Positions 1-9,342 of a stretch of DNA of 64,000 nt are shown here, in pieces; position 1 is the stretch's first letter; each line of letters begins with the position of its first letter. The notes under the pieces are model-generated. The model was not told the DNA's origin. It did no database searches and saw only the letters and a program-made list of their open reading frames with translations. Source of the DNA: Hydractinia symbiolongicarpus (lineage: Eukaryota; Cnidaria; Hydrozoa; Anthoathecata; Hydractiniidae); contig NC_079881.1 of NCBI RefSeq assembly GCF_029227915.1, positions 124,001 to 188,000 on the forward strand. The letters run 5' to 3'. A program made the translations under genes and the position numbers.

Positions 1-203
1 GTGGTGAAAAAATAATTTAAAAAATCGTTCGGGAAATGAGTTTACTCCCAGGGTACTTTCTTTGTATACTTTTGACTATACGGGCCGAGTCCGGGATTTA
101 CGGGAAATCGCGGGTTTTCGTTTACCGGCGATTAAACTTCTTTTATTCAGCGTCTCATCAAAAATGAAAACATTTCTAAAAACTACAAGTGTCATGCGTT
201 TTA
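1..203 (+). repeat. Reference monomer (first complete 203-bp unit)
   Basis: This unit sets the numbering used here. Positions 1-80 are AT-rich, beginning GTGGTGAAAAAATAATTT and containing TTCGGG (28-33) and the palindrome GTATAC (64-69). Positions 81-130 are GC-rich with four CGGG tetranucleotides and, in most monomers, the palindrome GCCGGC (124-129); this copy reads ACCGGC there. Positions 131-203 are AT-rich and hold an inverted repeat at 158-179, ending in GCGTTTTA. The by-eye consensus has about 77 G or C in 203 bases. The choice of start is arbitrary because the array is continuous. Confidence 0.95.
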
Positions 204-283
204 GTGGTGAAAAAATAATTTAAAAAATCGTTCGGGAAATGAGTTTACTCCCTGGTTACCTTCTTTGTATACTTTTAACTATA

Positions 284-333
284 CGGGCCGAGTCCGGGAT
301 TTACGGGAAATCGCGGGTTTTCGTTTGCCGGCG
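284..333 (+). repeat. GC-rich monomer core with CGGG phased every ~10 bp (example copy)
   Basis: This is positions 81-130 of the monomer starting at 204. CGGG begins at monomer positions 81, 92, 101 and 111, spacings of 11, 9 and 10 bp, close to one turn of B-DNA. The segment is 64% G or C against about 29% in the rest of the monomer and ends with GCCGGCG. In B-class monomers the second CGGG sits in CCCGGG. The pattern is visible in most monomers, with substitutions such as CGGGGTTT, CGGAAAA or CGGCAAA in some. It could be a protein-binding or nucleosome-positioning element, or only a relic of a shorter ancestral repeat; the sequence does not decide. Confidence 0.7.
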
Positions 334-968
334 ATTAAACTTCTTTTATTCAGCGTCTCATCAAAAATGAAAACATTTTTAAAAACTACAAATCTCGTGG
401 GCTTTAGTGGTGAAATAAAAATTTAAAAAATCGTTCGGGAAATGAGTTTACTCCCTGGGTACTTTCTTTGTATACTTTTGACTATACGGGCCGAGTCCGG
501 GGTTTACGGGAAATGGCGGGTTTTCGTTTGCCGGCGATTAAACTTCTTTTATTCAGCGTCTCATCAGAAATGAAACATTTTTGAAAACTACAAGTCTCAT
601 GGGCTTTAGTGGTGAAATAATAATTTAAAAAATCGTTCGGGAAATAAGTTTACTCCCAGGGTACTTTCTTTGTATACTTTTGACTATACGGGCCGAGTCC
701 AGGATTTACGGGAAATCGCAGGTTTTCGTTTGCCGGCGATTAAACCTCTTTTATTTAGCGTCTTATCAAAAATGAAAACATTTTTAAAAACTACAAGTCT
801 CGTGTGCTTTAGTGGTGAAAAAATAATTTAAAAAATCGTTCGGGAAATGAGTTTACTCCCTGGGTACTTCCTTTGTATACTTTTGACTATACGGGCCGAG
901 TCCGGGGTTTACGGGAAATGGCGGGTTTTCGTTTGCCGGCGATTAAACTCCTTTTATTCAGCGTCTTA

Positions 969-990
969 TCAAAAATGAAAACATTTTTGA
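969..990. repeat. Perfect 9-bp inverted repeat with 4-nt loop (monomer 158-179, example copy)
   Basis: The arms TCAAAAATG and CATTTTTGA are exact reverse complements separated by AAAA. The same dyad recurs in many monomers that carry the TTTTTGA form. Monomers with TTTTTAA keep a shorter stem, and those with TTTCTGA or with CAGAAATG on the left arm have one mismatch. It is the strongest short dyad I found in the monomer. Short dyads are recorded in several centromeric satellites, where cruciform formation has been proposed; a role here is inference only. Confidence 0.75.
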
Positions 991-1014
991 AAACTACAAG
1001 TCTCATGCGTTTTA

Positions 1015-1125
1015 GTGGTGAAAAGATAATTTAAAAAATCGTTTTGGAAATGAGTTTACTCACAGGGTACTTTCTTTGTATACATTCGACTACACGGGCC
1101 AAGCCCGGGATTTACGGGAAATCGC
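1015..1125 (+). repeat. Truncated 111-bp monomer
   Basis: A B-class head and centre run to AAATCGCG, then the sequence jumps directly to TGGTGAAAAAATAATTT of the next monomer. The 92 bp that would follow, including the inverted repeat, are missing. The join shares only about one base (G) between the two ends, so extensive homology did not guide this deletion. Confidence 0.93.
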
Positions 1126-1937
1126 GTGGTGAAAAAATAATTTAAAAAATCGTTCGGGAAATGAGTTTACTCCCAGGGTACTTTCTTTGTATACTTTTGA
1201 CTATACGGGCCGAGTCCGGGATTTACGGGAAATCGCGGGTTTTCGTTTGCCGGCGATTAAACTTCTTTTATTCAGCGTCTCATCAAAAATGAAAACATTT
1301 TTAAAAACTACAAGTCTCGTGGGCTTTAGTGGTGAAATAATAATTTAAAAAATCGTTCGGGAAATGAGTTTACTCCCTGGGTACTTTCTTTGTATACTTT
1401 TGACTATACGGGCCGAGTCCGGTGTTTACGGGAAATAGCGGGTTTTCGTTTGCCGGCGATTAAACTTCTTTTATTCAGCGTCTCATCAGAAATGAAAACA
1501 TTTTTGAAAACTACAAATCTCATGCGTTTTAGTGGTGAAAAGATAATTTAAAAAATCGTTTTGGAAATGAGTTTACTCCCTGGGTACTTTCTTTGTATAC
1601 TTTTGACTATACGGGCCGAGTCGGGGATTTACGGGAAGTCGCGGGTTTTCGTTTGCCGGCGATTAAACTTCTTTTATTCAGCGTCTCATCAAAAATGAAA
1701 ACATTTTTGTAAACTACAAGTCTCATGCGTTTTAGTGGTGAAAAAATAATTTAAAAAATCGCTCGGGAAAAGAGTTTACTCCCTGGGTGCTTTCTTTGTA
1801 TACTTTTGACTATACGGGCCGAGTCCGGGGTTTACGGGAAATGGCGGGTTTTCGTTTGCCGGCGATTAAACTTCTTTTATTCAGCGTCTCATCAAAAATG
1901 AAAACATTTTTGAAAACTACAAGTCTCGTGCGTTTTA

Positions 1938-2140
1938 GTGGTGAAAAGATAATTTAAAAAATCGTTTTGGAAATGAGTTTACTCACAGGGTACTTTCTTT
2001 GTATACATTCGACTATACAAGCCAAGCCCGGGATTTACGGTAAATCGCAGGTTTTCGTTTGCCGGCGATTAAACCACTTTCATTAAGCGTCTCATCAAAA
2101 ATGAAAACATTTCTGAAAACTACAAGTCTCATGCGTTTTA
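1938..2140 (+). repeat. B-class monomer (representative)
   Basis: This unit shows the linked set that defines class B: GAAAAGATAA in the head, CGTTTTGG in place of CGTTCGGG, ACTCACAGGG in place of ACTCCCTGGG, ACATTCGAC in place of ACTTTTGAC, GCCAAGCCC in place of GCCGAGTCC, CCACTTTCATTAAG in place of CTTCTTTTATTCAG, and TTTCTGA in place of TTTTTGA. These differences recur together in dozens of monomers across the window, so they reflect an old split within the family and not random mutation. The A class, represented by the unit at 1, is more frequent. Confidence 0.8.
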
Positions 2141-3764
2141 GTGATGAAAAAATAATTTAAAAAATCGTTCGGGAAATGAGTTTACTTCCTGGGTACTTTC
2201 TTTGTATACTTTTGACTATACGGGCCGAGTCCGGGATTTACGGGAAGTCGCGGGTTTTCGTTTGCCGGCGATTAAACTTCTTTTATTCAGCGTCTCATCA
2301 AAAATGAAAACATTTTTGAAAACTACAAGTCTCATGCGTTCTTGTGGTGAAAAGATAATTTAAAAAATCGTTTTGGAAATGAGTTTACTCACAGGGTACT
2401 TTCTTTGTATACATTCGACTATACAGGCCAAGCCCGGGATTTACGGGAAATCGCGGGTTTTCGTTTGCCGGCGATTAAACCACTTTCATTAAGCGTCTCA
2501 TCAAAAATGAAAACATTTCTGAAAACTACAAGTCTCATGCGTTTTAGTGGTGAAAAAATAATTTAAAAAATCGTTCGGGAAATGAGTTTATTCCCTGGGT
2601 ACCTTCTTTGTATACTTTTGACTATACGGGCCGAGTCCGGGATTTACGGGAAGTCGCGGGTTTTCGTTTGCCGCCGATTAAACTTCTTTTATTCAGCGTC
2701 TCATCAAAAATAAAAACATTTTTAAAAACTACAAGTCTCGTGGGCTTTAGTGGTGAAAAAATAATTTAAAAAATCGTTCGGGAAATGAGTTTACTCCCTG
2801 GGTACTTCCTTTGTATACTTTTGGCTATACGGGCCGAGTCCGGGGTTTACGGAAAATGGCGGGTTTTCGTTTGCCGGCGATTAAACTCCTTTTATTCAGC
2901 GTCTCATCAAAAATGAAAACATTTTTGAAAACTACAAGTCTCATGCGTTTTAGTGGTGAAAAGATAATTTAAAAAATCGTTTTGGAAATGAGTTTACTCA
3001 CAGGGTACTTTCTTTGTATACATTCGACTACACGGGCCAAGCCCGGGATTTACGGGAAATCGCGGGTTTTCGTTTGCCGGCGATTAAACCACTTTCATTA
3101 AGCGTCTCATCAAAAATGAAAACATTTCTGAAAACTACAAGTTTCATGCGTTTTAGTGATGAAAAAATAATTTAAAAAATCGTTCGGGAAATGAGTTTAC
3201 TCCCAGGGTACTTTCTTTGTATACTTTTGACTATACGGGCCGAGTCCGGGGTTTACGGGAAATGGCGGGTTTTCGTTTGCCGGCGATTAAACTTCTTTTA
3301 TTCAGCGTCTTATCAAAAATGAAAACATTTTTGAAAACTACAAGTCTCGTGCGTTTTAGTGGTGAAAAGATAATTTAAAAAATCGTTTTGGAAATGAGTT
3401 TACTCACAGGGTACTTTCTTTGTATACATTCGACTATACAAGCCAAGCCCGGGATTTACGGTAAATCGCGGGTTTTCGTTTGCCGGCGATTAAACCACTT
3501 TCATTAAGCGTCTCATCAAAAATGAAAACATTTCTGAAAACTACAAGTCTCATGCGTTTTAGTGGTGAAAAAATAATTTAAAAAATCGTTCGGGAAATGA
3601 GTTTATTCCCTGGGTACCTTCTTTGTATACTTTTGACTATACGGGCCGAGTCCGGGATTTACGGGAAATCGCGGGTTTTCGTTTGCCGGCGATTAAACTT
3701 CTCTTATTCAGCGTGTCATCAAAAGTGAAAACATTTTTAAAAACTGCAAGTCTCATGGGGTTTA

Positions 3765-3967
3765 GTGGTTAAATAATAATTTAAAAAATCGTTCGGGAAA
3801 TGAGTTTACTCCCTGGGTACTTTCTTTGTATACATTCGACTATACGGGCCAAGCCCGGGATGTACGGGAAATCGCGGGTTTTCGTTTGCCGGCAATTTAA
3901 CTCCTTTTATTCAGCGTCTCATCAAAAATGAAAACATTTTTGAAAACTACAAGTCTCATGCGTTTTA
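3765..3967 (+). repeat. A/B chimeric monomer
   Basis: The head has A-class TTCGGG and CCCTGGG, the centre has B-class ACATTCGAC and GCCAAGCCC with the variant GGGATGTACGG, and the tail returns to A-like CTCCTTTTATTCAG. At 3891-3904 it reads GGCAATTTAACTCC where other units read GGCGATTAAACTCC. The changeover from B-like to A-like falls at this point, which is also the border between the two copies of the 2,953-bp duplication. The unit therefore looks like the product of an exchange within a monomer. Confidence 0.65.
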
Positions 3968-4078
3968 GTGGTGAAAAGATAATTTAAAAAATCGTTTTGG
4001 AAATGAGTTTACTCACAGGGTACTTTCTTTGTATACATTCGACTACACGGGCCAAGCCCGGGATTTACGGGAAATCGC
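3968..4078 (+). repeat. Truncated 111-bp monomer, duplicated copy
   Basis: It is the same as the truncated unit at 1015-1125, including the B-class variants and the exact AAATCGCG to TGGTGA join, 2,953 bp downstream. The shared join shows that the deletion came first and was then copied with the higher-order unit. Confidence 0.93.
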
Positions 4079-5063
4079 GTGGTGAAAAAATAATTTAAAA
4101 AATCGTTCGGGAAATGAGTTTACTCCCAGGGTACTTTCTTTGTATACTTTTGACTATACGGGCCGAGTCCGGGATTTACGGGAAATCGCGGGTTTTCGTT
4201 TGCCGGCGATTAAACTTCTTTTATTCAGCGTCTCATCAAAAATGAAAACATTTTTAAAAACTACAAGTCTCGTGGGCTTTAGTGGTGAAATAATAATTTA
4301 AAAAATCGTTCGGGAAATGAGTTTACTCCCTGGGTACTTTCTTTGTATACTTTTGACTATACGGGCCGAGTCCGGTGTTTACGGGAAATAGCGGGTTTTC
4401 GTTTGCCGGCGATTAAACTTCTTTTATTCAGCGTCTCATCAGAAATGAAAACATTTTTGAAAACTACAAATCTCATGCGTTTTAGTGGTGAAAAGATAAT
4501 TTAAAAAATCGTTTTGGAAATGAGTTTACTCCCTGGGTACTTTCTTTGTATACTTTTGACTATACGGGCCGAGTCGGGGATTTACGGGAAGTCGCGGGTT
4601 TTCGTTTGCCGGCGATTAAACTTCTTTTATTCAGCGTCTCATCAAAAATGAAAACATTTTTGTAAACTACAAGTCTCATGCGTTTTAGTGGTGAAAAAAT
4701 AATTTAAAAAATCGCTCGGGAAAAGAGTTTACTCCCTGGGTGCTTTCTTTGTATACTTTTGACTATACGGGCCGAGTCCGGGGTTTACGGGAAATGGCGG
4801 GTTTTCGTTTGCCGGCGATTAAACTTCTTTTATTCAGCGTCTCATCAAAAATGAAAACATTTTTGAAAACTACAAGTCTCGTGCGTTTTAGTGGTGAAAA
4901 GATAATTTAAAAAATCGTTTTGGAAATGAGTTTACTCACAGGGTACTTTCTTTGTATACATTCGACTATACAAGCCAAGCCCGGGATTTACGGTAAATCG
5001 CAGGTTTTCGTTTGCCGGCGATTAAACCACTTTCATTAAGCGTCTCATCAAAAATGAAAACAT

Positions 5064-5469
5064 TTCTAAAAACTACAAGTGTCATGCGTTTTAGTGGTGA
5101 AAAAATAATTTAAAAAATCGTTCGGGAAATGAGTTTACTCCCTGGTTACCTTCTTTGTATGCTTTTGACTATACGGGCCGAGTCTGGGATTTACGGGAAA
5201 TCGCGGGTTTTCGTTTGCCGGCGATTAAACTTCTTTTATTCAGCGTCTCATCAAAAATGAAAACATTTTGAAAAACTACAAGTCTCTTGGGCTTTAGTGG
5301 TTAAATAATAATTTAAAAAATCATTTGGGAAATGAGTTTACTCACTGGGTACTTTCTTTGTATACATTCGACTATACGGGCCAAGCCCGGGATGTACGGG
5401 AAATCGCGTGCTTTGTTTGCCGGCGATTAAACCACTTTCATTAAGCGTCTCATCAAAAATGAAAACATT
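5064..5469 (+). repeat. Two-monomer insertion inside higher-order repeat 1, copy 2
   Basis: These two monomers have no partner in copy 1. The first carries CTAAAAACTACAAGTGTC and CCTGGTTACC like the unit near 170-400, so it resembles sequence from another part of the array. The second has GTGGTTAAATAATAATTT and GGGATGTACGG, like the unit at 3765. The edges cannot be fixed exactly because the flanks are monomers too. Confidence 0.65.
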
Positions 5470-6906
5470 TCTGAAAACTACAAGTCTCATGCGTTTTAGT
5501 GATGAAAAAATAATTTAAAAAATCGTTCGGGAAATGAGTTTACTTCCTGGGTACTTTCTTTGTATACTTTTGACTATACGGGCCGAGTCCGGGTTTTACG
5601 GGAAGTCGCGGGTTTTCGTTTGCCGGCGATTAAACTTCTTTTATTCAGCGTCTCATCAAAAATGAAAACATTTTTGAAAACTACAAGTCTCATGCGTTCT
5701 TGTGGTGAAAAGATAATTTAAAAAATCGTTTTGGAAATGAGTTTACTCACAGGGTACTTTCTTTGTATACATTCGACTATACAGGCCAAGCCCGGGATTT
5801 ACGGGAAATCGCGGGTTTTCGTTTGCCGGCGATTAAACCACTTTCATTAAGCGTCTCATCAAAAATGAAAACATTTCTGAAAACTACAAGTCTCATGCGT
5901 TTTAGTGGTGAAAAAATAATTTAAAAAATCGTTCGGGAAATGAGTTTATTCCCTGGGTACCTTCTTTGTATACTTTTGACTATACGGGCCGAGTCCGGGA
6001 TTTACGGGAAGTCGCGGGTTTTCGTTTGCCGCCGATTAAACTTCTTTTATTCAGCGTCTCATCAAAAATAAAAACATTTTTAAAAACTACAAGTCTCGTG
6101 GGCTTTAGTGGTGAAAAAATAATTTAAAAAATCGTTCGGGAAATGAGTTTACTCCCTGGGTACTTCCTTTGTATACTTTTGGCTATACGGGCCGAGTCCG
6201 GGGTTTACGGAAAATGGCGGGTTTTCGTTTGCCGGCGATTAAACTCCTTTTATTCAGCGTCTCATCAAAAATGAAAACATTTTTGAAAACTACAAGTCTC
6301 ATGCGTTTTAGTGGTGAAAAGATAATTTAAAAAATCGTTTTGGAAATGAGTTTACTCACAGGGTACTTTCTTTGTATACATTCGACTACACGGGCCAAGC
6401 CCGGGATTTACGGGAAATCGCGGGTTTTCGTTTGCCGGCGATTAAACCACTTTCATTAAGCGTCTCATCAAAAATGAAAACATTTCTGAAAACTACAAGT
6501 TTCATGCGTTTTAGTGATGAAAAAATAATTTAAAAAATCGTTCGGGAAATGAGTTTACTCCCAGGGTACTTTCTTTGTATACTTTTGACTATACGGGCCG
6601 AGTCCGGGGTTTACGGGAAATGGCGGGTTTTCGTTTGCCGGCGATTAAACTTCTTTTATTCAGCGTCTTATCAAAAATGAAAACATTTTTGAAAACTACA
6701 AGTCTCGTGCGTTTTAGTGGTGAAAAGATAATTTAAAAAATCGTTTTGGAAATGAGTTTACTCACAGGGTACTTTCTTTGTATACATTCGACTATACAAG
6801 CCAAGCCCGGGATTTACGGTAAATCGCGGGTTTTCGTTTGCCGGCGATTAAACCACTTTCATTAAGCGTCTCATCAAAAATGAAAACATTTCTGAAAACT
6901 ACAAGT

Positions 6907-9342
6907 CTCATGCGTTTTAGTGGTGAAAAAATAATTTAAAAAATCGTTCGGGAAATGAGTTTATTCCCTGGGTACCTTCTTTGTATACTTTTGACTATAC
7001 GGGCCGAGTCCGGGATTTACGGGAAATCGCGGGTTTTCGTTTGCCGGCGATTAAACTTCTCTTATTCAGCGTGTCATCAAAAGTGAAAACATTTTTAAAA
7101 ACTGCAAGTCTCATGGGGTTTAGTGGTTAAATAATAATTTAAAAAATCGTTCGGGAAATGAGTTTACTCCCTGGGTACTTTCTTTGTATACATTCGACTA
7201 TACGGGCCAAGCCCGGGATGTACGGGAAATCGCGGGTTTTCGTTTGCTGGCGATTAAACCACATTCACTAAGCGTCTCATCAAAAATGAAAACATTTCTG
7301 AAAACTACAAGTCTCATGCGTTTTAGTGATGAAAAAATAATTTAAAAAATCGTTCGGGAAATGAGTTTACTCCCAGGGTACTTTCTTTGTATACTTTTGA
7401 CTATACGGGCCGAGTCCAGGATTTACGGGAAATCGCAGGTTTTCGTTTGCCGGGGATTAAACTTCTTTTATTCAGCGTCTCATCAAAAATGAAAACATTT
7501 TTGTAAACTACAAGTCTCATGCGTTTTAGTGGTGAAAAGATAATTTAAAAAATCGTTTTGGAAATGAGTTTACTCACAGGGTACTTTCTTTGTATACTAT
7601 CGAATATACAAGCCAAGCCCGGGATTTACGGGAAATCGCGGGTTTTCCTTTGCCGACGATTAAACCACTTTCATTAAGCGTCTCATCAAAAATGAAACAT
7701 TTCTAAAAACTACAAGTGTCATGCGTTTTAGTGGTGAAAAAGTAATTTAAAAAATCGTTCGGGAAATGAGTTTACTCCCTGGTTACCTTCTTTGTATACT
7801 TTTGACTATACGGGCCGAATCCGGGATTTACGGGAAATCGCGGGTTTTGGTTTGCCGGCGATTAAACTTCTTTTATTCAGCGTCTCATCAAAAATGAAAA
7901 CATTTTTAAAAACTACAAGTCTCGTTGGCTTTAGTGGTGAAAAAAAAATTTAAAAAATCGTTCAGGAAATGAGTTTACTCCCTGGGTACTTTCTTTGTAT
8001 ACTTTTGACTATACGGACCGAATCCGGGATTTACGGGAAATAGCGGGTTTTCGTTTGCCGGCGATTAAACCACTTTCATTAAGCGTCTCATCAAAAATGA
8101 AAACATTTTTAAAAACTACAAGTCTCATGGGGTTTAGTGGTTAAATAATAATTTAAAAAATCGTTCGGGAAATGAGTTTACTCCCTGGGTACTTTCTTTG
8201 TATGCATTCGACTATACGGGCCAAGCCCGGGATGTACGGGAAATCGCGGGTTTTCGTTTGCCGGCGATTAAACCACTTTCATTAAGCGTCTCATCAAAAA
8301 TGATAACATTTCTGAAAACTACAAGTCTCATGCGTTTTAGTGATGAAAAAATAATTTAAAAAATCGTTCGGGAAATGAGTTTACTCCCAGGGTACTTTCT
8401 TTGTATACTTTTGACTATACGGGCCGAGTCCAGGATTTACGGGAAATCGCAGGTTTTCGTTTGCCGGGGATTAAACTTCTTTGATTCAGCGTCTCATCAA
8501 AAATGAAAACATTTTTGTAAACTACAAGTCTCATGCGTTTTAGTGGTGAAAAAATAATTTAAAAAATCGTTCGGGAAATGAGTTTACTCCCTGGTTACCT
8601 TCTTTGTATACTTTTGACTATACGGGCCGAGTCCGGGATTTACGGGAAATCGCAAGTTTTTGTTTGCCGGCGATTAAACTTCTTTTATTCAGCGTCTCAT
8701 CAAAAATGAAAACATTTTTAAAAACTACAAGTCTCGTGGGCTTTAGTGGTGAAATAAAAATTTAAAAAATCGTTCAGGAAATGAGTTTACTCCCTGGGTA
8801 CTTTCTTTGTATACTTTTGACTATACGGGCCGAGTCCGGGGTTTACGGGAAATAGCGGGTTTTCGTTTGCCGGCGATTAAACTTCTTTTATTCAGCGTCT
8901 CATCAGAAATGAAAACATATTTGAAAACTACAAGTCTCATGCGTTTTAGTGGTGAAAAGATAATTTAAAAAATCGTTTTGAAAATGAGTTTACTCCCTGG
9001 GTACTTTTTTTGTATACTTTTTACTATACGGGTTAAGTCGGGGATTTACGGGAAGTCGCGGGTTTTCGTTTGCCGGCGATTAAACTTCTTTTATTCAGCG
9101 TCTCATCAAAAATGAAAACATTTTTAGGAAATACAAGTCTCATGGGCTTTAGTGGTGAAATAATAATTTAAAAAATCGTTCGGGAAATGAGTTTACTCCC
9201 TGGGTACTTTCTTTGTATACTTTTGACTATACGGGCCGAGTCGGGGATTTTCCGGGAAGTTGCGGGTTTTCGTTTGCCGGCGATTAAACTTCTTTTATTC
9301 AGCGTGTCATCAAAAGTGAAAACATTTTTAAAAACTGCAAGT
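6907..9342 (+). repeat. Higher-order repeat 2, copy 1 (2,436 bp = 12 monomers)
   Basis: Matches 9343 onward at exactly 2,436 bp. Shared marks include TTGCTGGCG with CCACATTCACTAAG (7245 and 9681), GTATACTATCGAATATAC, CGGACCGAATCC and GATTTTCCGGGAAGTTGC. It overlaps the end of higher-order repeat 1 copy 2, so this duplication took in part of the earlier one. Confidence 0.88.

Larger units (their letters stand above)
1..944 (+). repeat. Array segment before the first recognised duplication
   Basis: About four and a half A-class monomers, one of them 202 bp through loss of an A in the tail (407-608). The unit around 170-570 has the linked variants CTAAAAACTACAAGTGTC and CCTGGTTACC, a haplotype seen again near 5065, 7700, 10140 and 12170. 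Nothing other than satellite is present. Confidence 0.85.
945..3895 (+). repeat. Higher-order repeat 1, copy 1 (2,953-bp unit)
   Basis: This block matches the next one at a spacing of 2,953 bp, which is 14 full monomers plus one 111-bp truncated monomer. Shared private marks include the truncated unit (1015-1125 and 3968-4078), GTCCGGTGTTTACGG, TTTTTGTAAACTAC, and GCTCGGGAAAAGAG with GGGTGCTTTC. Apart from a two-monomer insertion in the second copy, the copies are nearly identical by eye. Confidence 0.88.
3896..7248 (+). repeat. Higher-order repeat 1, copy 2 (with two extra monomers)
   Basis: The spacing to copy 1 is 2,953 bp up to about 5060 and 3,358 bp from about 5470 onward, so 405 bp (two monomers, one base short) is present here and absent from copy 1. 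Identity to copy 1 ends near 7248, where copy 1 passes through GGCAATTTAACTCC and this copy reads TGCTGGCGATTAAACC. Confidence 0.85.

Noticed and set aside
64-129. Palindromes GTATAC, GCCGGC and CCCGGG as operators
   Set aside because: Six-base palindromes are expected by chance. They do not extend further and have no associated promoter or gene. They would give ladder digestion with the matching restriction enzymes but imply no function.
1-203. CENP-B box in the monomer
   Set aside because: I compared the TTCG and CGGG stretches with the NTTCGNNNNANNCGGGN pattern on both strands. TTTCGTTTGCCGGCGATT has the TTCG but not the A or the CGGG at the needed spacing, and the other candidates fail at more positions.
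1015-1130. The truncated monomer join as an insertion or attachment site
   Set aside because: The join is explained by a simple 92-bp internal deletion, and nothing foreign lies at it.
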